From assembly GCA_038523655.1 (NCBI GenBank), contig JBCBJG010000032.1, positions 1-19,724 of the forward strand: a stretch of 19,724 nucleotides of DNA, in the 5' to 3' direction. Source of the DNA: CALHAX01 sp038523655 (lineage in GTDB: Bacteria > Pseudomonadota > Alphaproteobacteria > Rhizobiales > CALHAX01). The translations under genes were made by a program, and so were the position numbers. Below the pieces are notes generated by a model. It saw only the letters and a program-made list of their open reading frames with translations. It made no database searches and was not told the DNA's origin. Positions 1-8,762 of the stretch are shown here, piece by piece. Every line of letters begins with the position of its first letter. The first letter of the stretch is position 1.

Positions 1-4
1 ACAG

Positions 5-1972
5 TTGCCGCGGGTGATCGGTCGCCCGCATTCACCTATCGGTAGTTCTGTGCCCCGCGCCGCAGACGGCTCTTCGTTTTTTTCTCCTCTATACGAGACC
101 CGGTCGGCGCCGGAGAGTGCACCGCCGCGCGTGCTCGTGATCGGCGGATACGGTGTCTTCGGCGGACGTCTCGTGGACGCGTTGCTCGAGACGAGCGATG
201 TCGACGTCGTGGTCGCGGGGCGCGCGCGATCGAAAGCCGAGCGGTTCGTCGCGTCGTTGAGGCCGGAGGTGCGGGCACGCGCATCGTGGGCGGTGGTCGA
301 TCGACGTCAGATCGATGCGGCACTCGAGGGTTGCGCGCTCATCGTCGATGCAAGCGGTCCGTTCCAGACTTATCTTGGGGAAGATTCCGGGCCTGGCAAA
401 GACGCCGGCCGCGCAGAATATATCGGGTCGAGTGCAACGCGTTACGCCGTGGCAGAAGCGGCCACCGCCGCGGGCGTGCATTACCTCGATCTCTCGGACG
501 ACGCGGCGTTCAGCGCCGGCATGGTGTCGCTCGATGAGGACGCCCGGGCCGCCGGGGTCTTCGCCATCTCCGGTGTGAGTACGTTTCCGACGCTGACTGC
601 CGGTGTCGTGCGCGCCTTCGTCGAAGCGGGCGGCACACCGCATGACGTCTTCGGCGGCCTCGCACCTTCACCGCACGCGCGGGTGGGGAAAAACGTTTTG
701 GCAGCACTGCTCGGCGCGGCTGGCCAACCGATGGAGGTGCTGGAGGCCGAGGACCTGCGTACGGTCAAGGCCTTCACCCGTACACAGCGGCGTGCGATCC
801 CGATGCCCGGTGGGCGACCTTTGCCACCGACCACGTTCGGGCAGGTGGATGTGCCAGATAACCGGGTGCTGCAGACCCAATTTCCCGCGTTGCGCAACGT
901 GTGGATCGGCGCTGGCACGCGACCGCAGATTTTTCTCCATGCCGTTGTCCTGATGGCACAGCTGCGCGCGCGCGGACTGCTCTTCGGCCTCGAATACCTT
1001 GCGGAGCCGATGCGACTTGCCGCTCGGATACTGCGATGGGGTCCGCATCGCGGCGGGATGCGTATCGACGTAACGGGAGTCAACGCGGCGGGGCAGGCGG
1101 CTTCGATGCGCTGGACGCTTACGGCCGAGGGAGACGCCGGGCCGACGATCCCCGTCATGGCGGCGGTCTCGTTGGTCCGGCGGTGGCGAGATGGAGAAGA
1201 ATTCAAGCCCGGCGCCTACACGGCGGATCAGGTCATTGGTCTTGATGACTATCAGTTCTGGTTCGACCGGCCGGCGTTTCGCACGCACCTGAAAACCGAC
1301 GGCCTCGAGAGCGGGGCCGATCCCGCCTCAACTCGCAGCACGGGTATCTCGGTGGCACAAGAACAACCGGTTCCGGTGTATCAGGTCGTGCTCGAGGATG
1401 TTTATCAGGCGCTGCCGGATACCCTGCGTCAGCTCCACGACGTGAGCGGTGCGCATCTCTGGCGGGGGCGCGCGACGATCGATGGTGCGGCATCGCTTGG
1501 TGCGCGACTGGTCGGGCGGGCATTCGGGTTTCCCGGTGGGCAGCGTGATGTGCCGGTCGAGGTACGGCTTGAACGCGTTGCGGCGCGGGAGGTTTGGACC
1601 CGCAACTTCGATGGAGAGAAATTCCGGTCGACGCAGGAAGTTGGCCGTGGCCGTGATGCCGGATTGGTCGTCGAGCGGTTCGGCCCCTTCGCGTTTGCGC
1701 TTGCCGTGCCGGTCGTCCCCATCACCGAGGCGGATGATCAAGCGGCGGATGAAGGCAGATCCGGCGAGCACGCCGACATGGCGCTCCGTCTCGAAGTGGT
1801 GCGATGGTCCCTGTTCGGTGTGCCGTTGCCGCTGATACTTGCGCCGCGCTCCGAGGCGGAGGAGCGCGAAGTGGACGGGCGGTTCACGTTCTCGGTGCGG
1901 CTGACGCTGCCGTTGCTCGGGCGGATGGTGCACTATCGTGGTTGGCTCGAACCCGTCGAAGATGGGGTCTAG
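5..1972 (+). CDS. Saccharopine dehydrogenase-like NAD(P)-binding protein with C-terminal DUF4166 domain
   Basis: Predicted oxidoreductase of unknown substrate, 655 residues if it starts at the TTG at position 5. Residues 43-62 form a Rossmann start (VLVIGGYGVFGG, GxxGxxG at 47-53). DASGPFQTY near 115-123 and HYLDLSDDAAF near 159-169 are typical of the saccharopine dehydrogenase NADP-binding family. Residues about 470-650 (LHDVSGAHLWRGRATI, then RNFDGEKFRS) match DUF4166, a domain often fused to this family. About 20 extra residues (near 124-144) seem inserted between the PFQTY motif and the following helix. The start is uncertain: the frame is open to the window edge, no clear ribosome binding site is visible, and GTG codons at 50 and 131 are alternatives, so the gene may be cut at its 5' end. 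A GMC oxidoreductase follows 143 bases downstream on the same strand. True saccharopine or lysine metabolism is unlikely given the fusion. Confidence 0.8.
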   Translation: MPRVIGRPHSPIGSSVPRAADGSSFFSPLYETRSAPESAPPRVLVIGGYGVFGGRLVDALLETSDVDVVVAGRARSKAERFVASLRPEVRARASWAVVDRRQIDAALEGCALIVDASGPFQTYLGEDSGPGKDAGRAEYIGSSATRYAVAEAATAAGVHYLDLSDDAAFSAGMVSLDEDARAAGVFAISGVSTFPTLTAGVVRAFVEAGGTPHDVFGGLAPSPHARVGKNVLAALLGAAGQPMEVLEAEDLRTVKAFTRTQRRAIPMPGGRPLPPTTFGQVDVPDNRVLQTQFPALRNVWIGAGTRPQIFLHAVVLMAQLRARGLLFGLEYLAEPMRLAARILRWGPHRGGMRIDVTGVNAAGQAASMRWTLTAEGDAGPTIPVMAAVSLVRRWRDGEEFKPGAYTADQVIGLDDYQFWFDRPAFRTHLKTDGLESGADPASTRSTGISVAQEQPVPVYQVVLEDVYQALPDTLRQLHDVSGAHLWRGRATIDGAASLGARLVGRAFGFPGGQRDVPVEVRLERVAAREVWTRNFDGEKFRSTQEVGRGRDAGLVVERFGPFAFALAVPVVPITEADDQAADEGRSGEHADMALRLEVVRWSLFGVPLPLILAPRSEAEEREVDGRFTFSVRLTLPLLGRMVHYRGWLEPVEDGV

Positions 1973-2115
1973 CGACCCGGCATCGGTTCGGATTGCACCT
2001 GATTTTTGCCGGGCGATGCGGCGCGAGGAGCGCTTGACCCACGGCCGGTCGCGTTGCTCACTCCGGCCCGCGTACGTCCAACCGTACTGCTGCAGTCGCC
2101 GCGGGGATCTGATCC

Positions 2116-3615
2116 ATGAACGAGCCGACACGCTGCGACGTGCTGATCGTCGGAGGTGGTGCGGCCGGATGCATCATCGCCCGGCGGATTGCGGAGCAGA
2201 CAGACCTGCGCGTTTTGCTGGTCGAGGCTGGTCGGTCCGATGAAGGCGACGCGGCTGCCACCGATCTCTCCCGGCTCGATGAGCAGGATGAAAGCTACGA
2301 CTGGGGGTTTGTGGCGCAGACGATGGCCGGCAAGTCGACGGCAATCGACTACGCGCGGGCGAAAATGCTCGGCGGGTGCGCCAACCACAATGACTGCGCA
2401 TTCCTGGAACCAACGCCAAACGATTTGACGCAGTGGGTCGTGGCAGGTGCGGCCGGATGGGATCATGGTGCGATGGCGCCCTATCTTGCGCGGGTGCGCG
2501 AGCGGGTCGGGATCGAAGCGGCACCAGCCGGCACCGCGCTTAGCCGGGCGCTGATCGACGCGGCGCTCGTTCTCGGACTCGAGGAGAGAAATTTTCGTGA
2601 TGCGATCGATGCCGGGGCGGGTTGGTTTCCGCTCAACGCGCGCGGATCACTCCGGCAGTCTTCGTCGATCTGCTATTTGCATCCGCTCTCGGCATTGCCC
2701 GACAATCTCGACGTCTGGACCGATACGACCGTCTCCGCACTGATCATGGAGGGCGCGTGCGTGACCGGCGCGCGGACCAGTCGAGGGGATGTCGCGGCGG
2801 CGCGTGAGGTTGTCCTCACAGCCGGAAGTATTGGCAGTCCGCACCTGATGATGGTCTCGGGGATCGGGCCGGCGGACCAGCTTTTGGCGCACGGTGTGCC
2901 GGTGCATGCAGCGCTTGCGGGTGTTGGGCAGAACTTGATGGATCATGTCGCGGCGAACATCGTCTACGAAACGCATGAGGCGCCAGCCCCGTGGGATCGG
3001 ACACCATGCGAGGCGACGGTGCTGATGCGGACGGAACCACACGCGGTTGACCCCGACGTGCTGTTCCACTTTGTGTTGCGCTTGCGGGAGAAATATGTCG
3101 GCGCCGATCAGTTCGCGGGCGTGCGCCACGGTGTGAAGCTTTCACCGAACGTTGCGCGCCCGAAGAGTCGCGGCACGCTCACACTCGCGTCACCGGATAT
3201 CGCGGTCCAGCCCGCGCTGTCACTCAACTACCTGTCCGATCCTGATGGATACGACCGGCGGACATTGTTGCGCGGCTTACGGTTTGCGCGGAAGCTTGCT
3301 GCAGCCGAACCGTTGGCGTCGTATCTCAAGCGTGAGGTCTCACCGGGCATGTCGATCGATGATGATGATGCCTTGTTCGCCTACGTCGCGGAGACATGCG
3401 AGACGGTTTATCATCCCTCCGGGACCTGCCGCATGGGCCGAGAGGACGATCCGCTGGCGGTGGTCACACCTGATCTGCGGGTTCGCGGATGCCAGGGCCT
3501 GCGGGTCGCGGATGCGTCGGTTTTCCCGGAAATGGTAACCGTGAACATCTGCAACACGGTGATGATGGTCGCTGAACGGGCAGCGGACCTGGTTTGCGCT
3601 ACGTACGCGCGTTGA
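2116..3615 (+). CDS. GMC-family FAD-dependent oxidoreductase (choline dehydrogenase-like)
   Basis: Flavoprotein predicted to oxidise an alcohol; the substrate is not evident. The 499-residue protein opens with an FAD-binding GxGxxG (residues 13-18, IVGGGAAGCI) and the ribose-binding VLLVEAGR near 33-40. GMC signature 1 is around 83-100 (KMLGGCANHNDCAF) and signature 2 at about 236-255 (AGSIGSPHLMMVSGIGPADQ). The C-terminal catalytic region has H433 in VYHPSGTCRMG and N480 in NICNTVMMVAERAAD, the usual His/Asn positions. The protein is shorter than typical choline dehydrogenases (about 530-560 residues), so it belongs to a broader GMC group rather than being BetA. A GGGGA sequence lies about 9 bases before the ATG. 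It follows the saccharopine-dehydrogenase-like gene on the same strand and converges with tadC. The two metabolic genes may be co-transcribed, but the 143-base gap leaves that open. Confidence 0.88.
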   Translation: MNEPTRCDVLIVGGGAAGCIIARRIAEQTDLRVLLVEAGRSDEGDAAATDLSRLDEQDESYDWGFVAQTMAGKSTAIDYARAKMLGGCANHNDCAFLEPTPNDLTQWVVAGAAGWDHGAMAPYLARVRERVGIEAAPAGTALSRALIDAALVLGLEERNFRDAIDAGAGWFPLNARGSLRQSSSICYLHPLSALPDNLDVWTDTTVSALIMEGACVTGARTSRGDVAAAREVVLTAGSIGSPHLMMVSGIGPADQLLAHGVPVHAALAGVGQNLMDHVAANIVYETHEAPAPWDRTPCEATVLMRTEPHAVDPDVLFHFVLRLREKYVGADQFAGVRHGVKLSPNVARPKSRGTLTLASPDIAVQPALSLNYLSDPDGYDRRTLLRGLRFARKLAAAEPLASYLKREVSPGMSIDDDDALFAYVAETCETVYHPSGTCRMGREDDPLAVVTPDLRVRGCQGLRVADASVFPEMVTVNICNTVMMVAERAADLVCATYAR

Positions 3616-3627
3616 ACCGAATTTGCC

Positions 3628-3642
3628 CGTGACTTCGTCACG
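3628..3642. other. Short inverted repeat between convergent genes
   Basis: CGTGAC and GTCACG are separated by TTC, forming a perfect 6-bp hairpin in the 100-base gap between the convergent GMC oxidoreductase and tadC genes. No T-run follows on either strand, so it is at most a weak terminator. The rest of the gap shows nothing recognisable. Confidence 0.3.
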
Positions 3643-3715
3643 CCGACAGCGGAATCGCAATGGTGCCAGGATCACGCTGGGATCAAACGGGATCCGCCTG
3701 CGACCGGCCTAGTGC

Positions 3716-4690
3716 TTATTGCGAACGGCTCACGCGGATCGCAGCCGGGCCGAGGATCACGATGAACAGCACCGGCAGGAAGAAAACGATCATCGGCACG
3801 GTGAGCTTCGGCGGTAGCGCGGCGGCTTTTTTCTCAGCTTCCGACATCCGCATGTCGCGGTTTTCCTTGGCCATCACCCGCAGCGCCTGACTGACCGGCG
3901 TACCGTAGCGTTCTGCTTGGATCAGCGCCGTCACCGTCGCCTTGATAGCCGGTAGCCCGGTACGTTTGCCGAGATTTTCAAACGCCATGCGCCGCTCGGG
4001 AAGATAGGACAGCTCCGCGGTCGTCAGGGTGAGTTCTTCGCCAAGCTCGACCGACTGCGCGACGATTTCCTGGCTGACCTTGCCGAAGGCGGCCTCGACC
4101 GACATGCCCGACTGCACGCAGATGAGCAGCAGATCGAGCGCGTCGGGAAACGCCTTGCCGATCGAGTCCTGACGCTTCTGGATGATGTTCTTCACGAACA
4201 CGGTCGGGAGATAAAGTCCGACGTATCCGGCACCGAGCGCGATCGCCAGCTTGATCAGCGGGATCATCTCGCCCTTGTAGACGAAGAACATGTACACGAA
4301 CGTGCCGAGGAAAACGATGATCGGCGTCGCGAGCTTGAAGAAGAAGAAAATGACGAGCGGTCGTTGACCCCTGAACCCGGCCATCTTCATCAGGTTTGAT
4401 AGATCTTCTGATTCGAACAGCTTTCTCAGATTGAGCTGCTCGACGATCTGCGCGATCGCGCCTTTCGACTCGTTGCGGAGATTTGCTCCGTTGCCCTGCG
4501 TTTTGAGGTCGTTCATCCGCGCGGCGCGCATCTTGTCGCGCTCGAGGGCCATAACGCGCATGCGCTTGTTCGACTGATCGCGGGACAGCGCCGGCAGCGC
4601 AATCATCACGATTGTCAGGAACGTCGTCACACCGATCAGCACCATGAACAGGACGCGCGGGTCGGTCACGGTATTGATGATTGCGGTCAT
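3716..4690 (-). CDS. tadC: Tad pilus inner-membrane platform protein TadC
   Basis: Inner-membrane protein of the type II secretion F family. With TadB it forms the platform on which the CpaF ATPase drives Flp pilus assembly. The 324-residue protein has an N-terminal membrane segment (about 12-33), a charged cytoplasmic stretch (37-75), two more hydrophobic segments (about 112-137 and 144-166) and a T2SSF domain at about 183-311. That domain contains FPDALDLLLICVQSGMSVEAA (181-201) and the typical AERYGTPVSQALRVMAKENRDMR block, and ends in a hydrophobic segment (about 297-316). Length and order fit TadC. GAGGA lies about 9 bases before the ATG. It is the last gene of the operon, 39 bases after tadB, and ends at TAA facing the GMC gene. 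Confidence 0.95.
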   Translation of the reverse strand: MTAIINTVTDPRVLFMVLIGVTTFLTIVMIALPALSRDQSNKRMRVMALERDKMRAARMNDLKTQGNGANLRNESKGAIAQIVEQLNLRKLFESEDLSNLMKMAGFRGQRPLVIFFFFKLATPIIVFLGTFVYMFFVYKGEMIPLIKLAIALGAGYVGLYLPTVFVKNIIQKRQDSIGKAFPDALDLLLICVQSGMSVEAAFGKVSQEIVAQSVELGEELTLTTAELSYLPERRMAFENLGKRTGLPAIKATVTALIQAERYGTPVSQALRVMAKENRDMRMSEAEKKAAALPPKLTVPMIVFFLPVLFIVILGPAAIRVSRSQ

Positions 4691-4729
4691 GGTTTTAGAT
4701 CCTCAGGGCGATGGGATGGTCGCCGACGG

Positions 4730-5731
4730 TCAGTACTTGAAGTTGATCATCTTCTTCATCGTCAGCACGCCGAAGGTCATCCAGGTGCCGGCGATCAGGA
4801 GGAGGAAATTCCCCGTCCGATCCGTGAAGAGGAGGGCGATGTAGTTCGGTGACGTAAAGTGGACCATGGCCATCACCGCGAACGGCAGACAGCCGAGGAT
4901 CGCGGCGGAGGCCTTTGCCTCGGCGCTCAGCGCTTTCACCTTCGCAGCCATCGCCTTTCGGGCCCGCAGGACCTCGGAAAGATTGCCCAGGGCCTCGGCG
5001 AGGTTACCGCCAGCTTTCGACTGGATCGCGATCACGATGGCGAAGAAGTTCACTTCCGGAAGCGGCATGCGGGTCATCATGCGTTCGAAGCAGTCGCCGA
5101 GTGGGATGCCGACCTTCTGCTGCTCGACGAGTTCGGCGAACTCCGAGCGGACCGGTTCCGGGCTTTCCCGGGCGATGATGCCGAGACATTCGTTGAGTGG
5201 TAGGCCGGATTTCACACCGCGGACGATAATGTCGATCGAGTTGGCGAATTCATTGACGAACTTGCCCTGGCGGCGTGCGGTGATCTTGTTCAGCAGGAAA
5301 CGCGGCAGGCCGAGTGCGCCGACGAACGCTGCGCCCGCGGCCGCACCGATCGGTCCGCCCATGACATACGTCGCGATGCCAAGGCCGATGCCGAGGATCA
5401 GCGAGCCCGCGTAGAACACGTTCGGCTCCAACTCGAGCCCGGCCCGCTCCAGGCGCGTGCGAATGGTGACCTTGCCCTTCGCCTTCTGGCGACGGTCGAT
5501 CTCCTGCATCGTGTCCTGCACCGCTTTCTTGCGGTGCGCGAGCTCCTGGTTCTCGGCGCTGCGCTTCGTGCGGCTTTTCGCGGTCTGTGTCGCGATGTCG
5601 GCCGTGCGTTTCTCGGCTTTCTTCTCGCCGGAGAGAAATGGGAACACGACGACGTAGACGATCAGCCCAACGCTGATCGCGGCGAGAACGATGACGGCGA
5701 TCTGGATAAGGGTCGGCGACAGGCTGGCCAT
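4730..5731 (-). CDS. tadB: Tad pilus inner-membrane platform protein TadB
   Basis: Partner of TadC in the inner-membrane assembly platform. I place the start at 5731 (MASLSPTLIQIAV), giving 333 residues. This ATG overlaps the cpaF stop as TAATG, is preceded by GGGGA about 7 bases upstream, and begins directly with a membrane segment (about 8-33). The frame is open another 34 codons upstream, but these are Arg-rich and lie inside cpaF. After a charged, probably coiled region (36-100) come hydrophobic segments near 104-143. The T2SSF domain runs about 163-290 (SIDIIVRGVKSGLPLNECL; QSKAGGNLAEALGNLSEVLR at 237-256), and a terminal membrane segment follows (about 306-325). The one-base overlap with cpaF implies coupled translation of ATPase and platform. 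Confidence 0.95.
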   Translation of the reverse strand: MASLSPTLIQIAVIVLAAISVGLIVYVVVFPFLSGEKKAEKRTADIATQTAKSRTKRSAENQELAHRKKAVQDTMQEIDRRQKAKGKVTIRTRLERAGLELEPNVFYAGSLILGIGLGIATYVMGGPIGAAAGAAFVGALGLPRFLLNKITARRQGKFVNEFANSIDIIVRGVKSGLPLNECLGIIARESPEPVRSEFAELVEQQKVGIPLGDCFERMMTRMPLPEVNFFAIVIAIQSKAGGNLAEALGNLSEVLRARKAMAAKVKALSAEAKASAAILGCLPFAVMAMVHFTSPNYIALLFTDRTGNFLLLIAGTWMTFGVLTMKKMINFKY

Positions 5732-7248
5732 TATTTTTCCCCGAGAATGTTGCCGTTGGCGTCCGTGGCTTCGGCGGCGGCGAGTGCCTGGGCGAGGCGA
5801 CCCTCTTCCTTGAAGTAGGTGGCGCGTTCCCACAGGATCGGGCGGGCGATACCGGTCGAACGGTGGCGCCCGATCAGCTTGCCGTTATCGTCCTCGCCTT
5901 CGATGTCGTAGACGAAGAGGTTCTGGAGCGTGACGACCTCGCCCTCCATGCCGACGACTTCGGTGATGTGGGTGATCTTGCGCGAGCCGTCGCGTAGGCG
6001 AGCGGCCTGCACGATCACATCGACCGAACCGGTGATCATCTCGCGGATGGTTTTCACCGGCAGGGCGAAGCCACCCATCATGATCATGGACTCGAGGCGG
6101 CTGATTGCTTCGCGCGGGCTGTTGGAGTGGAGCGTGCCCATCGAGCCATCGTGACCCGTGTTCATTGCCTGGAGGAGGTCGAAGGCTTCGGGGCCACGCA
6201 CCTCACCCACGATGATCCGTTCCGGCCGCATCCGAAGGCAGTTCTTGACCAGGTCGCGCATCGTGATCTCGCCCTCGCCCTCGAGGTTCGGCGGGCGGGT
6301 CTCCAGGCGCACGACGTGCGGCTGCTGAAGCTGCAGCTCAGCGGAGTCTTCGCAGGTGATCACCCGCTCATCCATATCGATGCAAGCGGAGATACAGTTG
6401 AGCAGCGTGGTCTTGCCCGAGCCCGTACCGCCGGAGACGAGCACGTTGCAGCGCACCCGGCCGATGATTTCGAGGAGCGTGCGTCCCTCCGGCGTGATGG
6501 AGCCGAAATTGACGAGCTGTTCGAGGCGCAGACGGTCCTTCTTGAACTTACGAATGGTGAGCGCCGGGCCGTCGATTGCGAGCGGCGGCGCGATCACGTT
6601 TACGCGTGAGCCGTCGGGAAGACGGGCGTCACAGATCGGGCTCGATTCATCGACGCGACGGCCGACCTGGCTCACGATGCGCTGGCAGATGTTCATCAGC
6701 TGCGAGTTGTCGGCGAAGCGTACGCCGGTCTGCTGGACCTTGCCGTCGACCTCGATGAAGGTCGTGTCTGCGCCGTTGACCATCACGTCGGCGATATCGT
6801 CGCGGGCGAGCAGCGGCTCGAGCGGGCCATAGCCGAGCACGTCGTTACAGATGTCCTCGAGCAGTTCTTCCTGCTCGGCAATCGACATCACGACGTTCTT
6901 GTACTGGATGATCTCCGAGACGATGTCGCGGATCTCTTCGCGAGCGGCCTCCTGCTCGAGCTGGGCGAGCTGCGTGAGGTCGATCGTGTCGATCAGCGCG
7001 TTGAAGACCGTCGTCTTGACGTCGTAATATTCTTCCGACCGACGCGGCGTGGCTTTTTCCTCTGCCGGCTGGGGCGGGGGAGGCGGCGCAGCCGCTTCGA
7101 CCGGCGCGGCGGCCGGTTGCGGAACAGGGGCGGCGGGCGCGGCCGCGGCCGGCTGCGGCGCGGGGGTCGGCGCCGCTGCGGGGGCTGGTTGCGGACGGGC
7201 GACCTGCTTGAGTTCGCCGCCGCCGCCGCTGTTTCGCTTACCAAACAT
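5731..7248 (-). CDS. cpaF: Tad pilus assembly ATPase CpaF (TadA)
   Basis: Cytoplasmic hexameric secretion ATPase of the type II/IV family that powers Flp pilin polymerisation. The 505-residue protein begins with a low-complexity Pro/Ala-rich linker (about residues 16-68) before the conserved N-terminal domain (about 75-240). The ATPase core has Walker A GGTGSGKTT at 273-281, an Asp/Glu box at 299-304 (CEDSAE), Walker B RIIVGEVRG at 344-352 and the His box TGHDGSMGTLHSNSPREA at 364-381. All catalytic motifs are intact. AGGGA lies about 9 bases before the ATG and overlaps the end of cpaE. The stop shares one base with the tadB start. The Pro/Ala linker is longer than the short N-terminus I would expect and may be a flexible tether; that is inference. 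Confidence 0.97.
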   Translation of the reverse strand: MFGKRNSGGGGELKQVARPQPAPAAAPTPAPQPAAAAPAAPVPQPAAAPVEAAAPPPPPQPAEEKATPRRSEEYYDVKTTVFNALIDTIDLTQLAQLEQEAAREEIRDIVSEIIQYKNVVMSIAEQEELLEDICNDVLGYGPLEPLLARDDIADVMVNGADTTFIEVDGKVQQTGVRFADNSQLMNICQRIVSQVGRRVDESSPICDARLPDGSRVNVIAPPLAIDGPALTIRKFKKDRLRLEQLVNFGSITPEGRTLLEIIGRVRCNVLVSGGTGSGKTTLLNCISACIDMDERVITCEDSAELQLQQPHVVRLETRPPNLEGEGEITMRDLVKNCLRMRPERIIVGEVRGPEAFDLLQAMNTGHDGSMGTLHSNSPREAISRLESMIMMGGFALPVKTIREMITGSVDVIVQAARLRDGSRKITHITEVVGMEGEVVTLQNLFVYDIEGEDDNGKLIGRHRSTGIARPILWERATYFKEEGRLAQALAAAEATDANGNILGEK

Positions 7249-7260
7249 CGGGTTCGGTCC

Positions 7261-8760
7261 CTATTTTCTGAGTTTCAGTTTCTCGAGAAGCGGCTTGAAG
7301 GCCGACGTCGGCTCGGCGACGGTCTCCGGTCGCTTCACAAGACGCATCGCGAGATTGCGAAGCTGGGCTGTCGCCGTGGCGTTTTCTGCGAACTCGCCGA
7401 TCATCTGGCCGTTGTTGGAGGCCATGCCGAAGCTCTCGCCGTCGAAATCGATCACGCATGCCGGATCGAGACCGAGCGCGTCGGCAAACTTGGCGGCCGG
7501 AATTTCCGGGCGTTTCGGCATGCCTGCCTGGTTCACCACCAGGTGCGGAGGATTATCGTTGCTGCGGCGTTCGCGGAGCAGATCGACGAGGTTCTTCGCG
7601 TTGCGCAGGTTCGCGAGGTCCGGCGCGACTGTGATGACGATCTCGTCGGCCTGCGTCAGCAACTGGCGGGCCCATGACGACCAGACATGCGGCATGTCGA
7701 CGGCCACGTACGGCACGTTCTGGCGCACGACATCGATGACCCATTCGTAGGCTTCAGGCGCGATCTCGTAATCGCGATCAAGCGTGCCTGGAGCGGCGAA
7801 GAGGCTCAGATGATCCGTCAGCTTGGCGAGCAGGCGGTCGAGCAGAACCTCGTCTAGCCGGTCGGGAGAAGAAAGCGCGTCGGCGATGCCCTGGACAGGA
7901 TCCTTGTCGAAGTCGAGCCCGGCGGTGCCGAACGGCAGGTCGAGGTCGGCGATGACAACGTCGTTCTTGAGTTCGCGTGACAGCGCCCAGGCGACGTTGT
8001 GGCAGATCGTGCTGGAACCGACGCCGCCCTTCGCGCCAACGAAGGCGAAGACGTGGCCGACGGGTTCCGCGTCCGGATCATTGTAGAGCGAGGAAATGCT
8101 CTCCATGATCTTCAGCTCGGTGATCGGCGCGACGATGTATTCGCTGACGCCGCGACGCAGGAGCTCGCGATAGAGGATCACGTCGTTCACGTGACCGATC
8201 ACGATTACCTTGGTGCCCGCATCGCAAACCGAGGCGAGTTGGTCGAGCTCGGCGAGCATGCCGTCTCTATTTGCCATCGACTCGACGATGATCAGGTTTG
8301 GCGTCGGCGCGTCCTGGAACTGGGCGAGCGCCGCCGGTGTGCCGCCGAGGTGGACGGACACGTGTGCTTTCGCGAGACGCCGGTCGCCGGTTGCGGACTG
8401 CAGCGTCTCGGCCGTTCGCTGGTCCTGGCAGAACGCCTGGATGGAAATGCGCGGGATCGGGCGGGCGCGATCGGGGCTGGCGTCGACAAGCGACGAATCG
8501 GCGACAGCACCCGGCGCGGTGGCCAGGGCGGGAAGATCCGCCGATGCCGCTTGCGCCGCCGGGGCCGCTACTTGGGATGCCAACGGGGCTGCCGCGACTG
8601 CCGTTTCCTGCGCCATCTCGGGCGCCGGAGCGGCAGCCGGAAGATCCTCGGCCGTGAAGGGAGGCGGCGTCAGCGTCGGGTCGGAGGATGCGCCGGCATC
8701 GGCGTCATACATCTCGTCTTCCGGCAACACCGCTTCGGGAGAATAAGCCACATTGCTCAT
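7261..8760 (-). CDS. cpaE: Pilus localisation ATPase CpaE (TadZ; MinD/ParA-like)
   Basis: Polar-localisation factor of the Tad machine, 499 residues. Residues 1-100 are acidic and Ala/Pro-rich with no recognisable fold. Residues about 105-225 resemble a response-regulator receiver: NLIIVES at 155-161 lies where the phospho-Asp strand would be but has Glu, and KVIVIGH is at 184-190. It is therefore probably an atypical, non-phosphorylated receiver. Residues about 235-480 are a MinD/ParA-like ATPase with a deviant Walker A GAKGGVGSST at 242-251, the conserved Asp in ADLDLPFG (271-278) and a Walker B-like strand YVAVDMPH at 351-358. A MinD-like membrane-targeting helix may be present at the basic C-terminus (LLEKLKLRK). 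The start lies two bases after the cpaD stop, and cpaF begins 12 bases downstream. Confidence 0.94.
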   Translation of the reverse strand: MSNVAYSPEAVLPEDEMYDADAGASSDPTLTPPPFTAEDLPAAAPAPEMAQETAVAAAPLASQVAAPAAQAASADLPALATAPGAVADSSLVDASPDRARPIPRISIQAFCQDQRTAETLQSATGDRRLAKAHVSVHLGGTPAALAQFQDAPTPNLIIVESMANRDGMLAELDQLASVCDAGTKVIVIGHVNDVILYRELLRRGVSEYIVAPITELKIMESISSLYNDPDAEPVGHVFAFVGAKGGVGSSTICHNVAWALSRELKNDVVIADLDLPFGTAGLDFDKDPVQGIADALSSPDRLDEVLLDRLLAKLTDHLSLFAAPGTLDRDYEIAPEAYEWVIDVVRQNVPYVAVDMPHVWSSWARQLLTQADEIVITVAPDLANLRNAKNLVDLLRERRSNDNPPHLVVNQAGMPKRPEIPAAKFADALGLDPACVIDFDGESFGMASNNGQMIGEFAENATATAQLRNLAMRLVKRPETVAEPTSAFKPLLEKLKLRK

Positions 8761-8762
8761 GA

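Noticed and set aside
1328..2131. Minus-strand frame of 267 codons opposite the end of the first gene
   Set aside because: Lies over the recognisable DUF4166 domain, with biased Arg/His/Pro composition and no family resemblance.
7049..7750. Plus-strand Gly/Ala-rich frame of 233 codons
   Set aside because: A mirror of the Pro/Ala-rich CpaF linker and of cpaE on the other strand, not a real glycine-rich protein.
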